Notes under the pieces: model-generated | What the model was told of the DNA's origin: nothing | The model's database searches: none | Seen by the model: the letters and a program-made list of their open reading frames with translations, nothing else | Program-made: the position numbers and the translations under genes | Shown here: positions 8,945 to 17,391 of the stretch, piece after piece | How positions within the stretch are numbered: position 1 is the first letter of the stretch | How the letters are laid out: every line of letters starts with the position of its first letter | Source of the DNA: Fontibacillus puldeungensis | GTDB taxonomy: Bacteria > Bacillota > Bacilli > Paenibacillales > Paenibacillaceae | Length of the DNA stretch: 64,000 nt | Assembly (NCBI RefSeq): GCF_042678945.1 | Contig: NZ_JBHTLM010000013.1 | Span: forward strand, 1-64,000 | Direction of reading: 5' to 3'

Positions 8945-9044
8945 ATCATGAAAATAGAATCATGAAACCATGGGGTTTTGCCTAAAAGTCCGGATAACAC
9001 ATTTTAAAGTCTGCATTCTGTTATTCTCACCCGAAATCATGAAA
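8945..9044. repeat. Three direct ATCATGAAA repeats in divergent promoter region
   Basis: The nonamer ATCATGAAA occurs at 8945-8953, 8959-8967 and 9036-9044, all in the 310-base gap between the divergently transcribed kinase gene and the LacI-type gene. The first two are spaced by 14 bases start to start. Repeated short sites are typical for AraC-type or LacI-type regulators, but no regulator can be assigned from sequence alone. Confidence 0.4.
8985..8996 (+). promoter_or_regulatory. AAAGTCCGGATA motif, copy 1
   Basis: The 12-mer AAAGTCCGGATA lies upstream of the LacI-type gene. An identical 12-mer lies at 10408-10419 upstream of the sugar-importer operon. In both copies a TGTTATT or TGTGTTATT follows about 25-30 bases later. 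Two copies in front of the two plus-strand units of one sugar locus suggest a shared operator, possibly for the YesN-type regulator. Confidence 0.45.
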
Positions 9045-9175
9045 GTTGGCTATAGACCAAGTTGCTAACTTCGAGAGGAAAGGTCCGTAAAACGTTGCCT
9101 TATGGTCCGCCAAGCGCACGAAGAAAAGGCTATTCTAAAAGTAAATTCGAAGAGTGGAAATCACAGGAGGCTTAT

Positions 9176-10213
9176 ATGGCGGTTACGATCAGAGAAGTGG
9201 CTCGTAGGGCGGGAGTGTCTATATCCACGGTCTCACGGGCCTTGTCAGGGCAGCAGCGGGTGAGAGCGGAAAACTTGCGGAAGGTCCAACAAATTGTGAA
9301 TCAGATCGAGTTTTGTCCGAGTGCCGTAGCCAAAAGCCTCGTATCGCGTACTGCGAATGCGATTTGTCTTGTTTTGCCCAAGCCAACTGCAAAATGGGTC
9401 TCCAATCCGTTTTTTATGGAGCTGATTCGTGGAATCGTTGCTAGAGCCAATCGGTCTAACTATGACATCATTATCAGTTCGGGAGCGAGTGAACAAGAGG
9501 AACTGAAGGAAGTCTCCCGCTTGTTTAGGGGAGGTCGTGTGGACGGTGCCATTTTGCTTTCTTCTCGCAAAGAAGATGCCGTTATCGATTTTATGAAAAT
9601 GAACGGTTACCCATTTGTGTTGATAGGGCGAAGCGACAAGTATGATGGGATTTGGTCCGTGGATACCGATAATAGAGCGGCTGCAGGGGGAGCCGTTAAT
9701 CATTTAGTTACGATGGGACATAAACGGATCGGCTTCGTCAGTGGGCCTTCCAATTTGGTTGTTTCGGTTGACCGCATGGAAGGGTACAAAAGAGCGTTGC
9801 GAGAAAACGGCCTCACTTGGCATCCTGAATGGGTCTTTGAAGGAGAACTTCTACTAAATAGCGGTTATCGGAGCTTGTCCTACTTCATGAATCAACCAGA
9901 TCGGCCAACCGCACTAGTTGTCTACGACGATCTCGTAGCGCTGGGAGTAATCCGTGCACTGAACAAACTAGAAATTAAAGTTCCGGATGATCTGGCGCTA
10001 GTGAGCTTTAACAATATTCCGCTCGCGGAATTGTCTATTCCACCGATAAGCAGTATCGACATCGGCATCTATCATTTGGGGGATACGGCCGCCCAGGTAT
10101 TCATTCAGAACATGCAGCATGCGAATAGTGAATTTGGAGGACCGAAACGCCTCATTATTCCGCATGAGCTGATCGTGCGGGAGTCATCCATGATTCCTAT
10201 TCATATTTTTTGA
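9176..10213 (+). CDS. LacI family transcriptional regulator
   Basis: The 345-residue product has the LacI DNA-binding head, AVTIREVARRAGVSISTVSR at residues 2-21, with the hinge helix around SAVAKSLV, followed by a periplasmic-binding-protein-like sugar domain (LLSSRKEDAVIDFM, VDTDNRAAAGGAVNHL, LALVSFNN). The ATG at 9176 is preceded by CAGGAGG; an in-frame upstream extension to 9062 is open but lacks family similarity. It most likely represses the neighbouring importer and GH31 genes and is released by a sugar; the effector cannot be read from the sequence. Confidence 0.9.
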   Translation: MAVTIREVARRAGVSISTVSRALSGQQRVRAENLRKVQQIVNQIEFCPSAVAKSLVSRTANAICLVLPKPTAKWVSNPFFMELIRGIVARANRSNYDIIISSGASEQEELKEVSRLFRGGRVDGAILLSSRKEDAVIDFMKMNGYPFVLIGRSDKYDGIWSVDTDNRAAAGGAVNHLVTMGHKRIGFVSGPSNLVVSVDRMEGYKRALRENGLTWHPEWVFEGELLLNSGYRSLSYFMNQPDRPTALVVYDDLVALGVIRALNKLEIKVPDDLALVSFNNIPLAELSIPPISSIDIGIYHLGDTAAQVFIQNMQHANSEFGGPKRLIIPHELIVRESSMIPIHIF

Positions 10214-10307
10214 CGGCGTCTATACAAATCTGATCGATGGCAGCAAGGTATCGGTTTCGAGCGGCAAGCTGCAGAGCAGTGTAGTGCCGATTGTGATTGA
10301 GATGTGA
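10212..10307 (+). pseudogene. Remnant: C-terminal tail of a glycosidase-like protein
   Basis: Directly behind the LacI stop, a 31-codon open frame reads DGVYTNLIDGSKVSVSSGKL and ends in SVVPIVIEM before a TGA at 10305. It overlaps the LacI stop codon and has no start or ribosome binding site. The pattern (Gly-Val-Tyr-x-Asn/Asp, gene for a beta-sandwich end, then LP/VP) resembles the last strands of amylase-type C-terminal domains. I infer that a glycosidase gene once lay here and was deleted, leaving only its end and the terminator that follows. Confidence 0.45.
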
Positions 10308-10354
10308 GTTTGAACTATAAAGCTGGCAGTAACTCCAATTTGCCCATAACAGAA

Positions 10355-10393
10355 CCTAGTGGAAAATTTCCGCTAGGCTTTTCTTTATTTTAG
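10355..10393 (+). terminator. Intrinsic terminator
   Basis: CCTAGTGGAAA at 10355-10365 pairs with TTTCCGCTAGG at 10368-10378, followed by CTTTTCTTTATTTT. It ends transcription from the LacI gene (or originally from the lost glycosidase gene). Confidence 0.85.
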
Positions 10394-10630
10394 AGAAGGA
10401 ATTAACCAAAGTCCGGATAGTGCAAGGAATGGTCTAAATTGTGTTATTGATTCGATTCACGCTGCCAATGAGGAGCTTCTAACCTTGCAGATCAGACGCT
10501 GAAAGTCCGTTTTAGACCTGCTGGTGGTCCGGTAAACGTAAGCAGAGGGGCGATATACTTAGGGTGTTCAAAGAGCCGGGGAGACGAGGGTATGAAACGG
10601 GTTAGACAAAAAGATGGAGGAGGGGATGTC
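10394..10630 (+). promoter_or_regulatory. Leader region of importer operon with AAAGTCCGGATA copy 2
   Basis: This 237-base stretch lies between the terminator and the first importer gene. It contains the second AAAGTCCGGATA at 10408-10419 and TGTGTTATTGATTCG about 20 bases later. No convincing -35/-10 pair or coding frame was found. It should hold the promoter and operator for the 10.6-16.7 kb operon. Confidence 0.4.
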
Positions 10631-11554
10631 ATGAATTCCGGTTCAGTTGGTGTAAAGCGAGCACTCGGACAGATCAAACGAAATAGTGGACTTTATCTGC
10701 TGCTTTTGCCGGCAGTGGTGCTTACGTTGTTATTTGCCTACAAGCCGATGTACGGGGTACTCATCGCTTTTAAGGACTACAGTCCGGCCATGGGAATTGG
10801 GGGAAGTCCTTGGGCGGGATTCAAGTATTTCGAGAAATTTTTCAATTCGTATCAGTTTTCAACGACAATCAAGAACACGATTATTATCAGCTTATACAGT
10901 ATGGTCACATTTCCGATCCCGATCATACTCGCGCTGATGGTCAACCAGATGCGGGCCAACTGGTTTAGAAGATTTTTTCAAACAGTGTCTTATATGCCGC
11001 ACTTTATTTCGACGGTCGTTATGGTGGGACTGATGATCATCTTGATGTCTCCAAGCACCGGCATCGTAGGAAACCTGTTTAAGCTGTTTGGTGCAGAGGC
11101 TCCAGACCTGATGGGGTCTGCCGGGTGGTTCAGCAGTATCTATGTTTGGTCGGACGTGTGGCAGCATGTCGGTTGGGATAGCATCATTTTCATTGCTGCG
11201 CTCTCTGCGGTTGACCCAAGCCTGTACGAAGCGGCCACAGTAGATGGAGCAAGCCGCTGGCACAAAATCCGCTACATCGATATCCCGATGCTGATGCCGA
11301 CAGCAATAACACTTTTAATCCTTCGGGTCGGCGGACTGCTTGGAGTCGGGTTCGAAAAAGTGTACCTGATGCAAAACGATCTGAACATTTCATCAAGCGA
11401 AATTTTATCCACCTACATTTACAAAATCGGCCTTTTGAGCAGCCAGTACAGCTTTTCATCGGCAGTTAACTTGTTCAACACCGTTATCAACTTCATTTTG
11501 CTAATTATCGTGAACCAAATTTCGAAGAAGTTCAGCGACAACAGTCTATGGTAG
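10631..11554 (+). CDS. Sugar ABC transporter permease, LplB type
   Basis: The 307-residue product is an inner-membrane subunit with six predicted membrane helices, beginning with LYLLLLPAVVLTLLFAY. The permease EAA loop reads EAATVDGASRWHKIRYIDIP near residue 215. LplB-type permeases work with an LplC partner and a large lipoprotein to import oligosaccharides or aldouronates. I place the start at ATG 10631, six bases behind a GGAGGAGGGG ribosome binding site; an in-frame ATG at 10592 is less likely. No ATPase gene is in the cluster, which is normal since one MsmX-like ATPase usually serves many such importers. Confidence 0.92.
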   Translation: MNSGSVGVKRALGQIKRNSGLYLLLLPAVVLTLLFAYKPMYGVLIAFKDYSPAMGIGGSPWAGFKYFEKFFNSYQFSTTIKNTIIISLYSMVTFPIPIILALMVNQMRANWFRRFFQTVSYMPHFISTVVMVGLMIILMSPSTGIVGNLFKLFGAEAPDLMGSAGWFSSIYVWSDVWQHVGWDSIIFIAALSAVDPSLYEAATVDGASRWHKIRYIDIPMLMPTAITLLILRVGGLLGVGFEKVYLMQNDLNISSSEILSTYIYKIGLLSSQYSFSSAVNLFNTVINFILLIIVNQISKKFSDNSLW

Positions 11555-11567
11555 GGGAGGGGAAAAG

Positions 11568-12488
11568 ATGAGCACCGTTAATCCAGAGGTAAGTGCTGCG
11601 ATGAAACCGGTTAATAATCGACAATCCGATAAGGTGATGGAAGTTGCGTTATATGTTTTCGCCATATTGTTTTTGATCATTCTGATGTATCCGCTTTACT
11701 TCATTATCGTTGCCTCTTTCAGTGATCCGTCTGCCGTAGCCAACGGGCAGGTATGGTTTCTCCCGAAGGGGTTCACGCTGGACGGGTATAGGGAGCTGTT
11801 TAAGCATGATAATATCTGGGTCGGATACAGAAATACGATTCTTTATACGGCAGTAGGCACGGCGATCGGCTTAGTCGTAAATATCTCAGCAGCCTACGCG
11901 CTGTCGCGTAGAGATCTTTTCGGCAGAAAGACGTTGTCCTTGTTCTTCATTTTTACGATGTTCTTCAACGGCGGGTTGATTCCAACCTTTCTGACGATTC
12001 GCGATTTTCATATGTATGATACGTTTATGGTCATGGTCCTGCCGTTTTCCGTCATTGTTTACGATATTATTGTGGCTAGAACCTTTTTTCAATCGAGTAT
12101 TCCCGATGATTTGTGGGAGGCGGCACAACTTGACGGCTGCGGCAACCTGCGGTATTTCGCCCAAATTGTTCTGCCACTGTCCAAGGCCATCATTGCGGTA
12201 CTCGGATTATGGATCGCTGTCGGGTATTGGAACTCTTACTTTAATGCCTTGATTTATTTGAAAAATCCGGATCTTCATCCGCTGCAGCTGGTGCTTCGGA
12301 ATATCTTGATTACCAACCAGATGCAATCCGGCATGGGAACCGGTGAAGCCGCGCAAATCGCGCTTCGGCTGGCAAATCTGATGCGCTATTCCGTCATTAT
12401 TATCGCAACTGTCCCGATCATGTGCGTGTACCCCTTCGTACAAAAATACTTCAACCAGGGGGTGATGATCGGCGCCGTCAAAAGCTAG
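11568..12488 (+). CDS. Sugar ABC transporter permease, LplC type
   Basis: The 306-residue product is the second importer permease. It has an N-terminal membrane helix (LYVFAILFLIILMYPLYFII), five more helices, an EAA loop EAAQLDGCGNLRYFAQIVLP near residue 184, and the C-terminal QKYFNQGVMIGAVKS that is typical of LplC/YtcP proteins. It follows the LplB gene by 13 bases with an AGGGGAGGGG ribosome binding site, so both permeases are made from one transcript. Confidence 0.92.
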   Translation: MSTVNPEVSAAMKPVNNRQSDKVMEVALYVFAILFLIILMYPLYFIIVASFSDPSAVANGQVWFLPKGFTLDGYRELFKHDNIWVGYRNTILYTAVGTAIGLVVNISAAYALSRRDLFGRKTLSLFFIFTMFFNGGLIPTFLTIRDFHMYDTFMVMVLPFSVIVYDIIVARTFFQSSIPDDLWEAAQLDGCGNLRYFAQIVLPLSKAIIAVLGLWIAVGYWNSYFNALIYLKNPDLHPLQLVLRNILITNQMQSGMGTGEAAQIALRLANLMRYSVIIIATVPIMCVYPFVQKYFNQGVMIGAVKS

Positions 12489-12580
12489 CCAAGCATGGTT
12501 TACAAGTCTATTGTTTAAAAAGTCATTTTCAAATCTAGTCCTTTGAATTAGTAATTAATTAGATGATTGGGGGATGTCAA

Positions 12581-14191
12581 ATGTACAAACAAGCCGGAAA
12601 ACGTTCGGCCAAAAGATGGATTTCGCTAGTTTTAGCAACCGCGTTAGCCTTTGGACTTGCTGGTTGCAGCGGTGGTAATTCCAGCAGCTCTGAACCGAGC
12701 AAGACGAGCGATTTTAACAAAGAAGGTATGCCGATCGTCAACAAGCCTGTGACGCTAAAGGTGCTGACGATGCGTTGGGGAAATATGGGCGATAGCTTCA
12801 AACAGAACCAATGGCTGAAAGATCTAGAGAAAAACACGAACGTAAAGATCGACTGGCAGGTCGTTTCCTCCAATGACTGGGGCGAGCAAAAATCAATTAT
12901 GCTTGCCAGTGGTACGCTCCCGGACATTATTTTAGGCGACCAAACCTTTTCCGATTCGGATATCGTGAATAACTTAAGTTATTTCCGTCCGCTGGATGAT
13001 TATATTGATCAATACATGCCGAATCTTAAAGCGGCTATGGCAGAGACGCCGGAATTGAAAAAAATCAGTACATTCCCTGATGGAAAAATCTATTCTCTGC
13101 CGACGAGATTGCCATCCCGTCCGAAAACAAAAAACCAGCCGGTCATTAACAAGGCTTGGCTCGATAAATTGGGACTAAAAGTCCCTGAGAACGTGGACGA
13201 TCTGTACAATGTGCTAAAGGCGTTTAAGGAAAAAGATCCGAACGGAAATGGCAAGAAGGATGAAATTCCATATACCGAAACCGGCTTGTCCCCGGACTTT
13301 TTAAATCCGTTTGGCATTACCGATATCAATGCGAACAGTATGCTGGTGAAAGACGGCAAGCCTGAGTACTATCCAATTAGTGAAGAGTACAAGGAAGGCC
13401 TCAAGTATGCGAATAAACTGTATGCGGAAGGTCTGATCGATAAAGAGCTGTTCACACAGGATGGGACGATGACGTCAGCGAAGCAGCAAAATGCGGATGC
13501 TCCTATCGTCGGATTCACAAATCAATGGACCCCGGATGCGGTATTCGGCAAGTGGAGCAGTCAGTATGCTACTATTCCGCCAATCGCTGGGCCAGATGGT
13601 AAACGCTATAATCCGGGCGATCCGAATGGCATGAGCTTTAATCGGAATGAATTATTGATTACAACGTCATGCAAATATCCGGAAGTTGCCGCACGCTGGG
13701 CCGATCAATTCTATACTAACGAAGCGAGTATCCAAAACTTCTGGGGCGCCATCGGTACAGTCATTAAGAAGAATGATAATGGAACCTATACCCTGATGGA
13801 CCCGCCGAGCGGCACTAGCGCCGACGCCTGGTATTGGGATCAGTCGCTTCGCGATTTCGGACCTAAATATGTTAGCCCATCCTTTGAGAAGAGTATTGTT
13901 CTTAACCCTAAAGCCGGTGACGGACTCAAGCTGGAAATTGATAAGATGGGCAGTGAGTATGTAACGACCCCATTCCCGAATGTCATGTACACCGCCGAGG
14001 AATTCCAAGAGCTGCCGACCCTGACCACAGATATTGACAGCTACATTTCCTCCATGCGAGCCAAGTGGGTAACCAAAGGCGGAATCGATAAGGATTGGGA
14101 TGCTTATGTCAAGAAGCTTAACGACATGGGATTGGATAAATTGATGAAAATCCGTACCGATGCATATAACCGCTACATGAGCGTCAAATAA
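12581..14191 (+). CDS. Extracellular sugar-binding lipoprotein, LplA type
   Basis: The 536-residue product begins with a lipoprotein signal ending in FGLAGC, so Cys29 should be lipidated. The rest is a large type-2 solute-binding protein of about 55-60 kDa, typical for LplA-type partners of LplB/LplC permeases (WLKDLEKNTNVKIDWQ, LPDIILGDQ, ELLITTSCKYPEVAARWAD). It captures the sugar outside the cell and delivers it to the permeases. The start at 12581 has TTGGGGGATG upstream; 12563 is an in-frame alternative. The ligand is unknown, though the GH31 enzyme downstream suggests an alpha-linked oligosaccharide. Confidence 0.92.
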   Translation: MYKQAGKRSAKRWISLVLATALAFGLAGCSGGNSSSSEPSKTSDFNKEGMPIVNKPVTLKVLTMRWGNMGDSFKQNQWLKDLEKNTNVKIDWQVVSSNDWGEQKSIMLASGTLPDIILGDQTFSDSDIVNNLSYFRPLDDYIDQYMPNLKAAMAETPELKKISTFPDGKIYSLPTRLPSRPKTKNQPVINKAWLDKLGLKVPENVDDLYNVLKAFKEKDPNGNGKKDEIPYTETGLSPDFLNPFGITDINANSMLVKDGKPEYYPISEEYKEGLKYANKLYAEGLIDKELFTQDGTMTSAKQQNADAPIVGFTNQWTPDAVFGKWSSQYATIPPIAGPDGKRYNPGDPNGMSFNRNELLITTSCKYPEVAARWADQFYTNEASIQNFWGAIGTVIKKNDNGTYTLMDPPSGTSADAWYWDQSLRDFGPKYVSPSFEKSIVLNPKAGDGLKLEIDKMGSEYVTTPFPNVMYTAEEFQELPTLTTDIDSYISSMRAKWVTKGGIDKDWDAYVKKLNDMGLDKLMKIRTDAYNRYMSVK

Positions 14192-14210
14192 ATTCATCTA
14201 AATCAGGGTA

Positions 14211-14241
14211 TGCCGCCTTTGCGCCTTCTGCAGGGGCGGCA
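14211..14241 (+). promoter_or_regulatory. Intercistronic GC-rich hairpin
   Basis: TGCCGCC at 14211-14217 pairs with GGCGGCA at 14235-14241 with no U-tract behind it. It lies between the binding-protein gene and the GH31 gene. Such hairpins often stabilise the highly expressed binding-protein part of the message and lower expression of the next gene. Confidence 0.5.
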
Positions 14242-14289
14242 TTAACCGCATCATAGAGCATTTCAAACCGCGAAAAAGGGTGTTGAATC

Positions 14290-16707
14290 ATGGATAATTG
14301 GACAACAGAAACAAATCAGCTTCCGCTTGGGAAGTGGCTGCATTCCGTGCCGAAGGCTAACCCCGGTGCTATCATTCAAGGGGGGCATTACCGGTTTACT
14401 GTTCTCACTTCAGCGCTTATCCGAATGGAGTATAACGAAGCCGGGTGCTTTGAGGAGCGGGTAACGCAAATTGTGGTGAACCGTCAGTTTCAAGTTCCCA
14501 AGTACCGATTGATTGATGAGGAAGACAGGCTGGAAATCCGAACGGAACGCTTACGCCTTGTGTATGACAAACGGCCGTTTTCCCGAAACGGCCTCCGTGT
14601 GGAAGTAAGAAATGGGGCCGGACATCTCATGAACATTTGGCATTATGGGGACGTACCTCAGGACCTTGGAGGGACTGCGCGGACTCTGGATAACGCAGAT
14701 GGCGCTATCCCGCTAGAGCACGGGCTACTGTCCCGTGGTGGGTATACGCTGCTTGATGACAGCCGCTCGCTTTTATTGGAGGAGGACGGCTTTGTGAACC
14801 CTCGTAATGGGGACGTCATCGATTTGTATTTTTTCGGCTACGGACATGATTATCTGAGCTGTTTGAAGGATTTTTACCATCTTTGCGGCGGGACGCCGCT
14901 GCTTCCGCGTTATGCACTTGGCAACTGGTGGAGCCGGTACTACAAGTATAGCGAGGCGGAGTATAAAGCGCTGATGGAACGATTTGAACGCGAAGAGATT
15001 CCTTTTTCCGTGGCTGTTCTGGACATGGATTGGCATCTCGTGGACGTTGATCCGAAGTACGGAAGCGGCTGGACGGGTTATACCTGGAACCGCGAGCTGT
15101 TTCCGGACCCGCCGGAATTTTTGCAATGGCTGCACGAAAAAGGGCTGCGCGTCACGCTAAACGTGCATCCGGCGGACGGTGTTAGGGCGTTTGAGGAGCC
15201 TTACCTAGCAATTGCTGCGGAAATGGGCTTGGACCCGGAAAAGGGAGATCCGGTGGAATTTGATCTTACCGATCCTGGCTTTTTGCGGGCGTATTTCAAA
15301 TGTCTGCACCATCCGCTGGAAGAAGCGGGCGTAGATTTCTGGTGGATCGACTGGCAGCAGGGCGGCGTCACGAAGATCGATGGGCTTGATCCGCTTTGGA
15401 TGTTAAATCATTATCATTACCTGGATAGCGGGCGGAGAGGGAAACGACGGATGACGTTTTCGCGGTATGCGGGAATTGGCAGCCATCGTTACCCGGTTGG
15501 CTTCTCCGGCGATACGATCATCACGTGGGAATCGCTGGACTTCCAGCCGTATTTTACGGCTAATGCCTCAAATGTGGGGTACGGCTGGTGGAGCCATGAT
15601 ATCGGCGGGCATATGCTGGGTTATTTGGACGATGAACTGGCGACCCGCTGGGTGCAGTTTGGCGTATTTTCGCCAATCCTGCGGCTTCATAGCTCGGCGA
15701 GCCCGTTCAACAGCAAGGAGCCATGGCGATTTAACAAGATTGCTGCCGATATTATGAAGGAATATTTGCGGCTGCGGCACCGCTTGCTTCCGTACCTTTA
15801 TACGATGAACCGTTATGCCAGCCGCGAAGGCGTTCCACTCATCCAGCCGATGTATTATCATCATGCGGAGTGCGGCGAGGCTTATGAGGTGCCTAATGAA
15901 TATTATTTTGGCTCGGAGATGATTGCGTGTCCGATTACAAGACCCGTCGACCCGAAAACGGGAATGGCTGAATTTCGAGCGTGGCTTCCGAAGGGCCGAT
16001 GGATCGACTTTTTTAGCGGGCGAATTTATGACGGTGGAAGGAAGCTGTCTCTATATCGGGGCCTAGATTCCATTCCTGTACTGGCGAAGGCAGGGGCTAT
16101 CGTTCCACTGGTGGATTTGACCGCGTACACGAACCGGGTTGATAATCCTAGAGAGCTGGAAGTCCGGGTATATGCCGGGGCTAACGGCCATTTCGAGCTT
16201 TGGGAGGACGAAGGGAACACGCTTGATGATGAGGATGAAAACTGGTGTTGTACGGAGATGGATTTTCGCTTTGAACCGGATGGGAGTACTTTTACGATTT
16301 TACCCGCAGAGGGAGATACCGCTGTCGTGCCGGATCGCCGTAAATGGAAACTGGCTTTTGTCGGCCTCACAGATACGGAGGTTAAGGCTGCAGCAGGAGG
16401 TAAGAACATCGCCATCGAAACGGCCTATGACGAAGCAAAACATACCCTGTACGTAATTACACAGGATATTGCTGTAACTGATACCCTGACTGTAAGCTTT
16501 ATGGAAGGCAAGTTGGCCAGCAATTCAGTGGAACAAGAGGTTTTCGTGCTTTTGGACCGTGCACAAATTGCTTTTCAGACGAAGGAAGAAATCTATCGGA
16601 TTGTTAAGGATTTGCAGCCTTTGGCCGCCCTTGCAGCATTGGCTTCGATGAAATTGGATGATACGCTCTACGGTGCTTTATGTGAGATCATCACTGCAAT
16701 ACTGTAA
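14290..16707 (+). CDS. Glycoside hydrolase family 31 (alpha-glucosidase-like)
   Basis: The 805-residue product has a GH31 N-terminal beta-sandwich, a (beta/alpha)8 barrel and a C-terminal DUF5110-like beta domain. The nucleophile Asp is in WWIDWQQGG near residue 353 and the acid/base Asp in GFSGDTIITWESL near 406; LDMDWHLVD near 247 forms the active site. There is no signal peptide, so it should act in the cytoplasm on imported oligosaccharides. The nucleophile motif has IDWQQ in place of the classical WxDMNE, marking a distinct GH31 subgroup whose linkage specificity (glucosidase, xylosidase or other) I cannot settle. It is the last gene of the importer operon. Confidence 0.9.
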   Translation: MDNWTTETNQLPLGKWLHSVPKANPGAIIQGGHYRFTVLTSALIRMEYNEAGCFEERVTQIVVNRQFQVPKYRLIDEEDRLEIRTERLRLVYDKRPFSRNGLRVEVRNGAGHLMNIWHYGDVPQDLGGTARTLDNADGAIPLEHGLLSRGGYTLLDDSRSLLLEEDGFVNPRNGDVIDLYFFGYGHDYLSCLKDFYHLCGGTPLLPRYALGNWWSRYYKYSEAEYKALMERFEREEIPFSVAVLDMDWHLVDVDPKYGSGWTGYTWNRELFPDPPEFLQWLHEKGLRVTLNVHPADGVRAFEEPYLAIAAEMGLDPEKGDPVEFDLTDPGFLRAYFKCLHHPLEEAGVDFWWIDWQQGGVTKIDGLDPLWMLNHYHYLDSGRRGKRRMTFSRYAGIGSHRYPVGFSGDTIITWESLDFQPYFTANASNVGYGWWSHDIGGHMLGYLDDELATRWVQFGVFSPILRLHSSASPFNSKEPWRFNKIAADIMKEYLRLRHRLLPYLYTMNRYASREGVPLIQPMYYHHAECGEAYEVPNEYYFGSEMIACPITRPVDPKTGMAEFRAWLPKGRWIDFFSGRIYDGGRKLSLYRGLDSIPVLAKAGAIVPLVDLTAYTNRVDNPRELEVRVYAGANGHFELWEDEGNTLDDEDENWCCTEMDFRFEPDGSTFTILPAEGDTAVVPDRRKWKLAFVGLTDTEVKAAAGGKNIAIETAYDEAKHTLYVITQDIAVTDTLTVSFMEGKLASNSVEQEVFVLLDRAQIAFQTKEEIYRIVKDLQPLAALAALASMKLDDTLYGALCEIITAIL

Positions 16708-16721
16708 TATCATAAATTAGT

Positions 16722-16820
16722 TTGTCTCTTCTTTACTAGCAGGTGTATAATCATGGAAACGGCTCAATTCACTCACGCCCCAGCCTTAAGTTCAGAACTC
16801 CTTAGGCTGGGGCTTTTATT
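16722..16820 (+). promoter_or_regulatory. Promoter-hairpin leader element, copy 1
   Basis: TTGTCT at 16722-16727 and TATAAT at 16746-16751 (18-base spacer) form a promoter in the context TGTATAATCATGGAA. About 25 bases later GCCCCAGCCTTAAG at 16777-16790 pairs with CTTAGGCTGGGGC at 16801-16813, followed by TTTTATT. The hairpin starts roughly 20 bases after the predicted transcript start, so it is part of the leader of the GNAT gene at 16864. It may attenuate transcription, release a small RNA, or simply end the GH31 transcript; the repeated promoter favours a leader. Confidence 0.7.
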
Positions 16821-16863
16821 GGCTGAATAGGCAGACTAGAACAACTTGGAGAGGAAGCTTACC

Positions 16864-17358
16864 GTGGAAGTTCAAATGACGAAAATACGCGAAAACGAAC
16901 AGGATCTATTTTTAAACATTTTACGAGAAATTGCGATTTGGTTGAGAGACAGCGGCAAGGATATGTGGAGCTTGGCTGGATTGGAGCGGGAACCTTTTCT
17001 AAAGGATAACGCCGGGGCTGAAATGTATATTTGCCGAGATCATGGTGAACCCGTTGGGGCCTTCATGCTAAAGGATGAGAACCAATTTTGGTGGCCGGAA
17101 GTTACTGGAGACGATACGTTTTTTCTGAAAAAATTCGGAGTGTCTGAGAAATATCGAGGATCAGGAGTTTCGGCACAAATGATCAATGGGATTAAAGTTA
17201 TCGCCAAAGAAAGAAACAAGAAGTTTATCCGCATCGAGATTTATGCCGATCGGGAGTATTTAGCGAAATTTTACAAAGAAAACGGCTTCGAATATGTGCG
17301 TAATCGGATTATGCCGGATGGCGTGGAAATCGCTTTTTATGAGTATCGTGTGGGCTGA
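16864..17358 (+). CDS. GNAT family N-acetyltransferase
   Basis: The 164-residue product has a GNAT fold: FGVSEKYRGSGVSAQMIN near residue 95 holds the acetyl-CoA pyrophosphate loop, and FIRIEIYADREYLAKFYKEN near 125 the C-terminal half. The last small residue of the RxxGxG/A motif is Ser, a conservative change. I start at GTG 16864, nine bases after GGAGAGG; an upstream TTG at 16846 is open in frame. The gene is preceded by leader element copy 1 and followed after 33 bases by another GNAT, probably on the same transcript. The substrate is unknown. Confidence 0.8.
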   Translation: MEVQMTKIRENEQDLFLNILREIAIWLRDSGKDMWSLAGLEREPFLKDNAGAEMYICRDHGEPVGAFMLKDENQFWWPEVTGDDTFFLKKFGVSEKYRGSGVSAQMINGIKVIAKERNKKFIRIEIYADREYLAKFYKENGFEYVRNRIMPDGVEIAFYEYRVG

Positions 17359-17391
17359 GTTTTTTTAAAAGTGTTCAGGGAGGGGTAGCTG

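Noticed and set aside
16752..16829. Conserved leader peptide in leader copies 1 and 3 (METAQFTHAPAL versus MEEAPSTNAPAL, both reaching LRLG across the hairpin).
   Set aside because: The start codon lies one or two bases after the -10 box, upstream of the expected transcript start, and copy 4 reads the hairpin in another frame. The similarity follows from conserved DNA.
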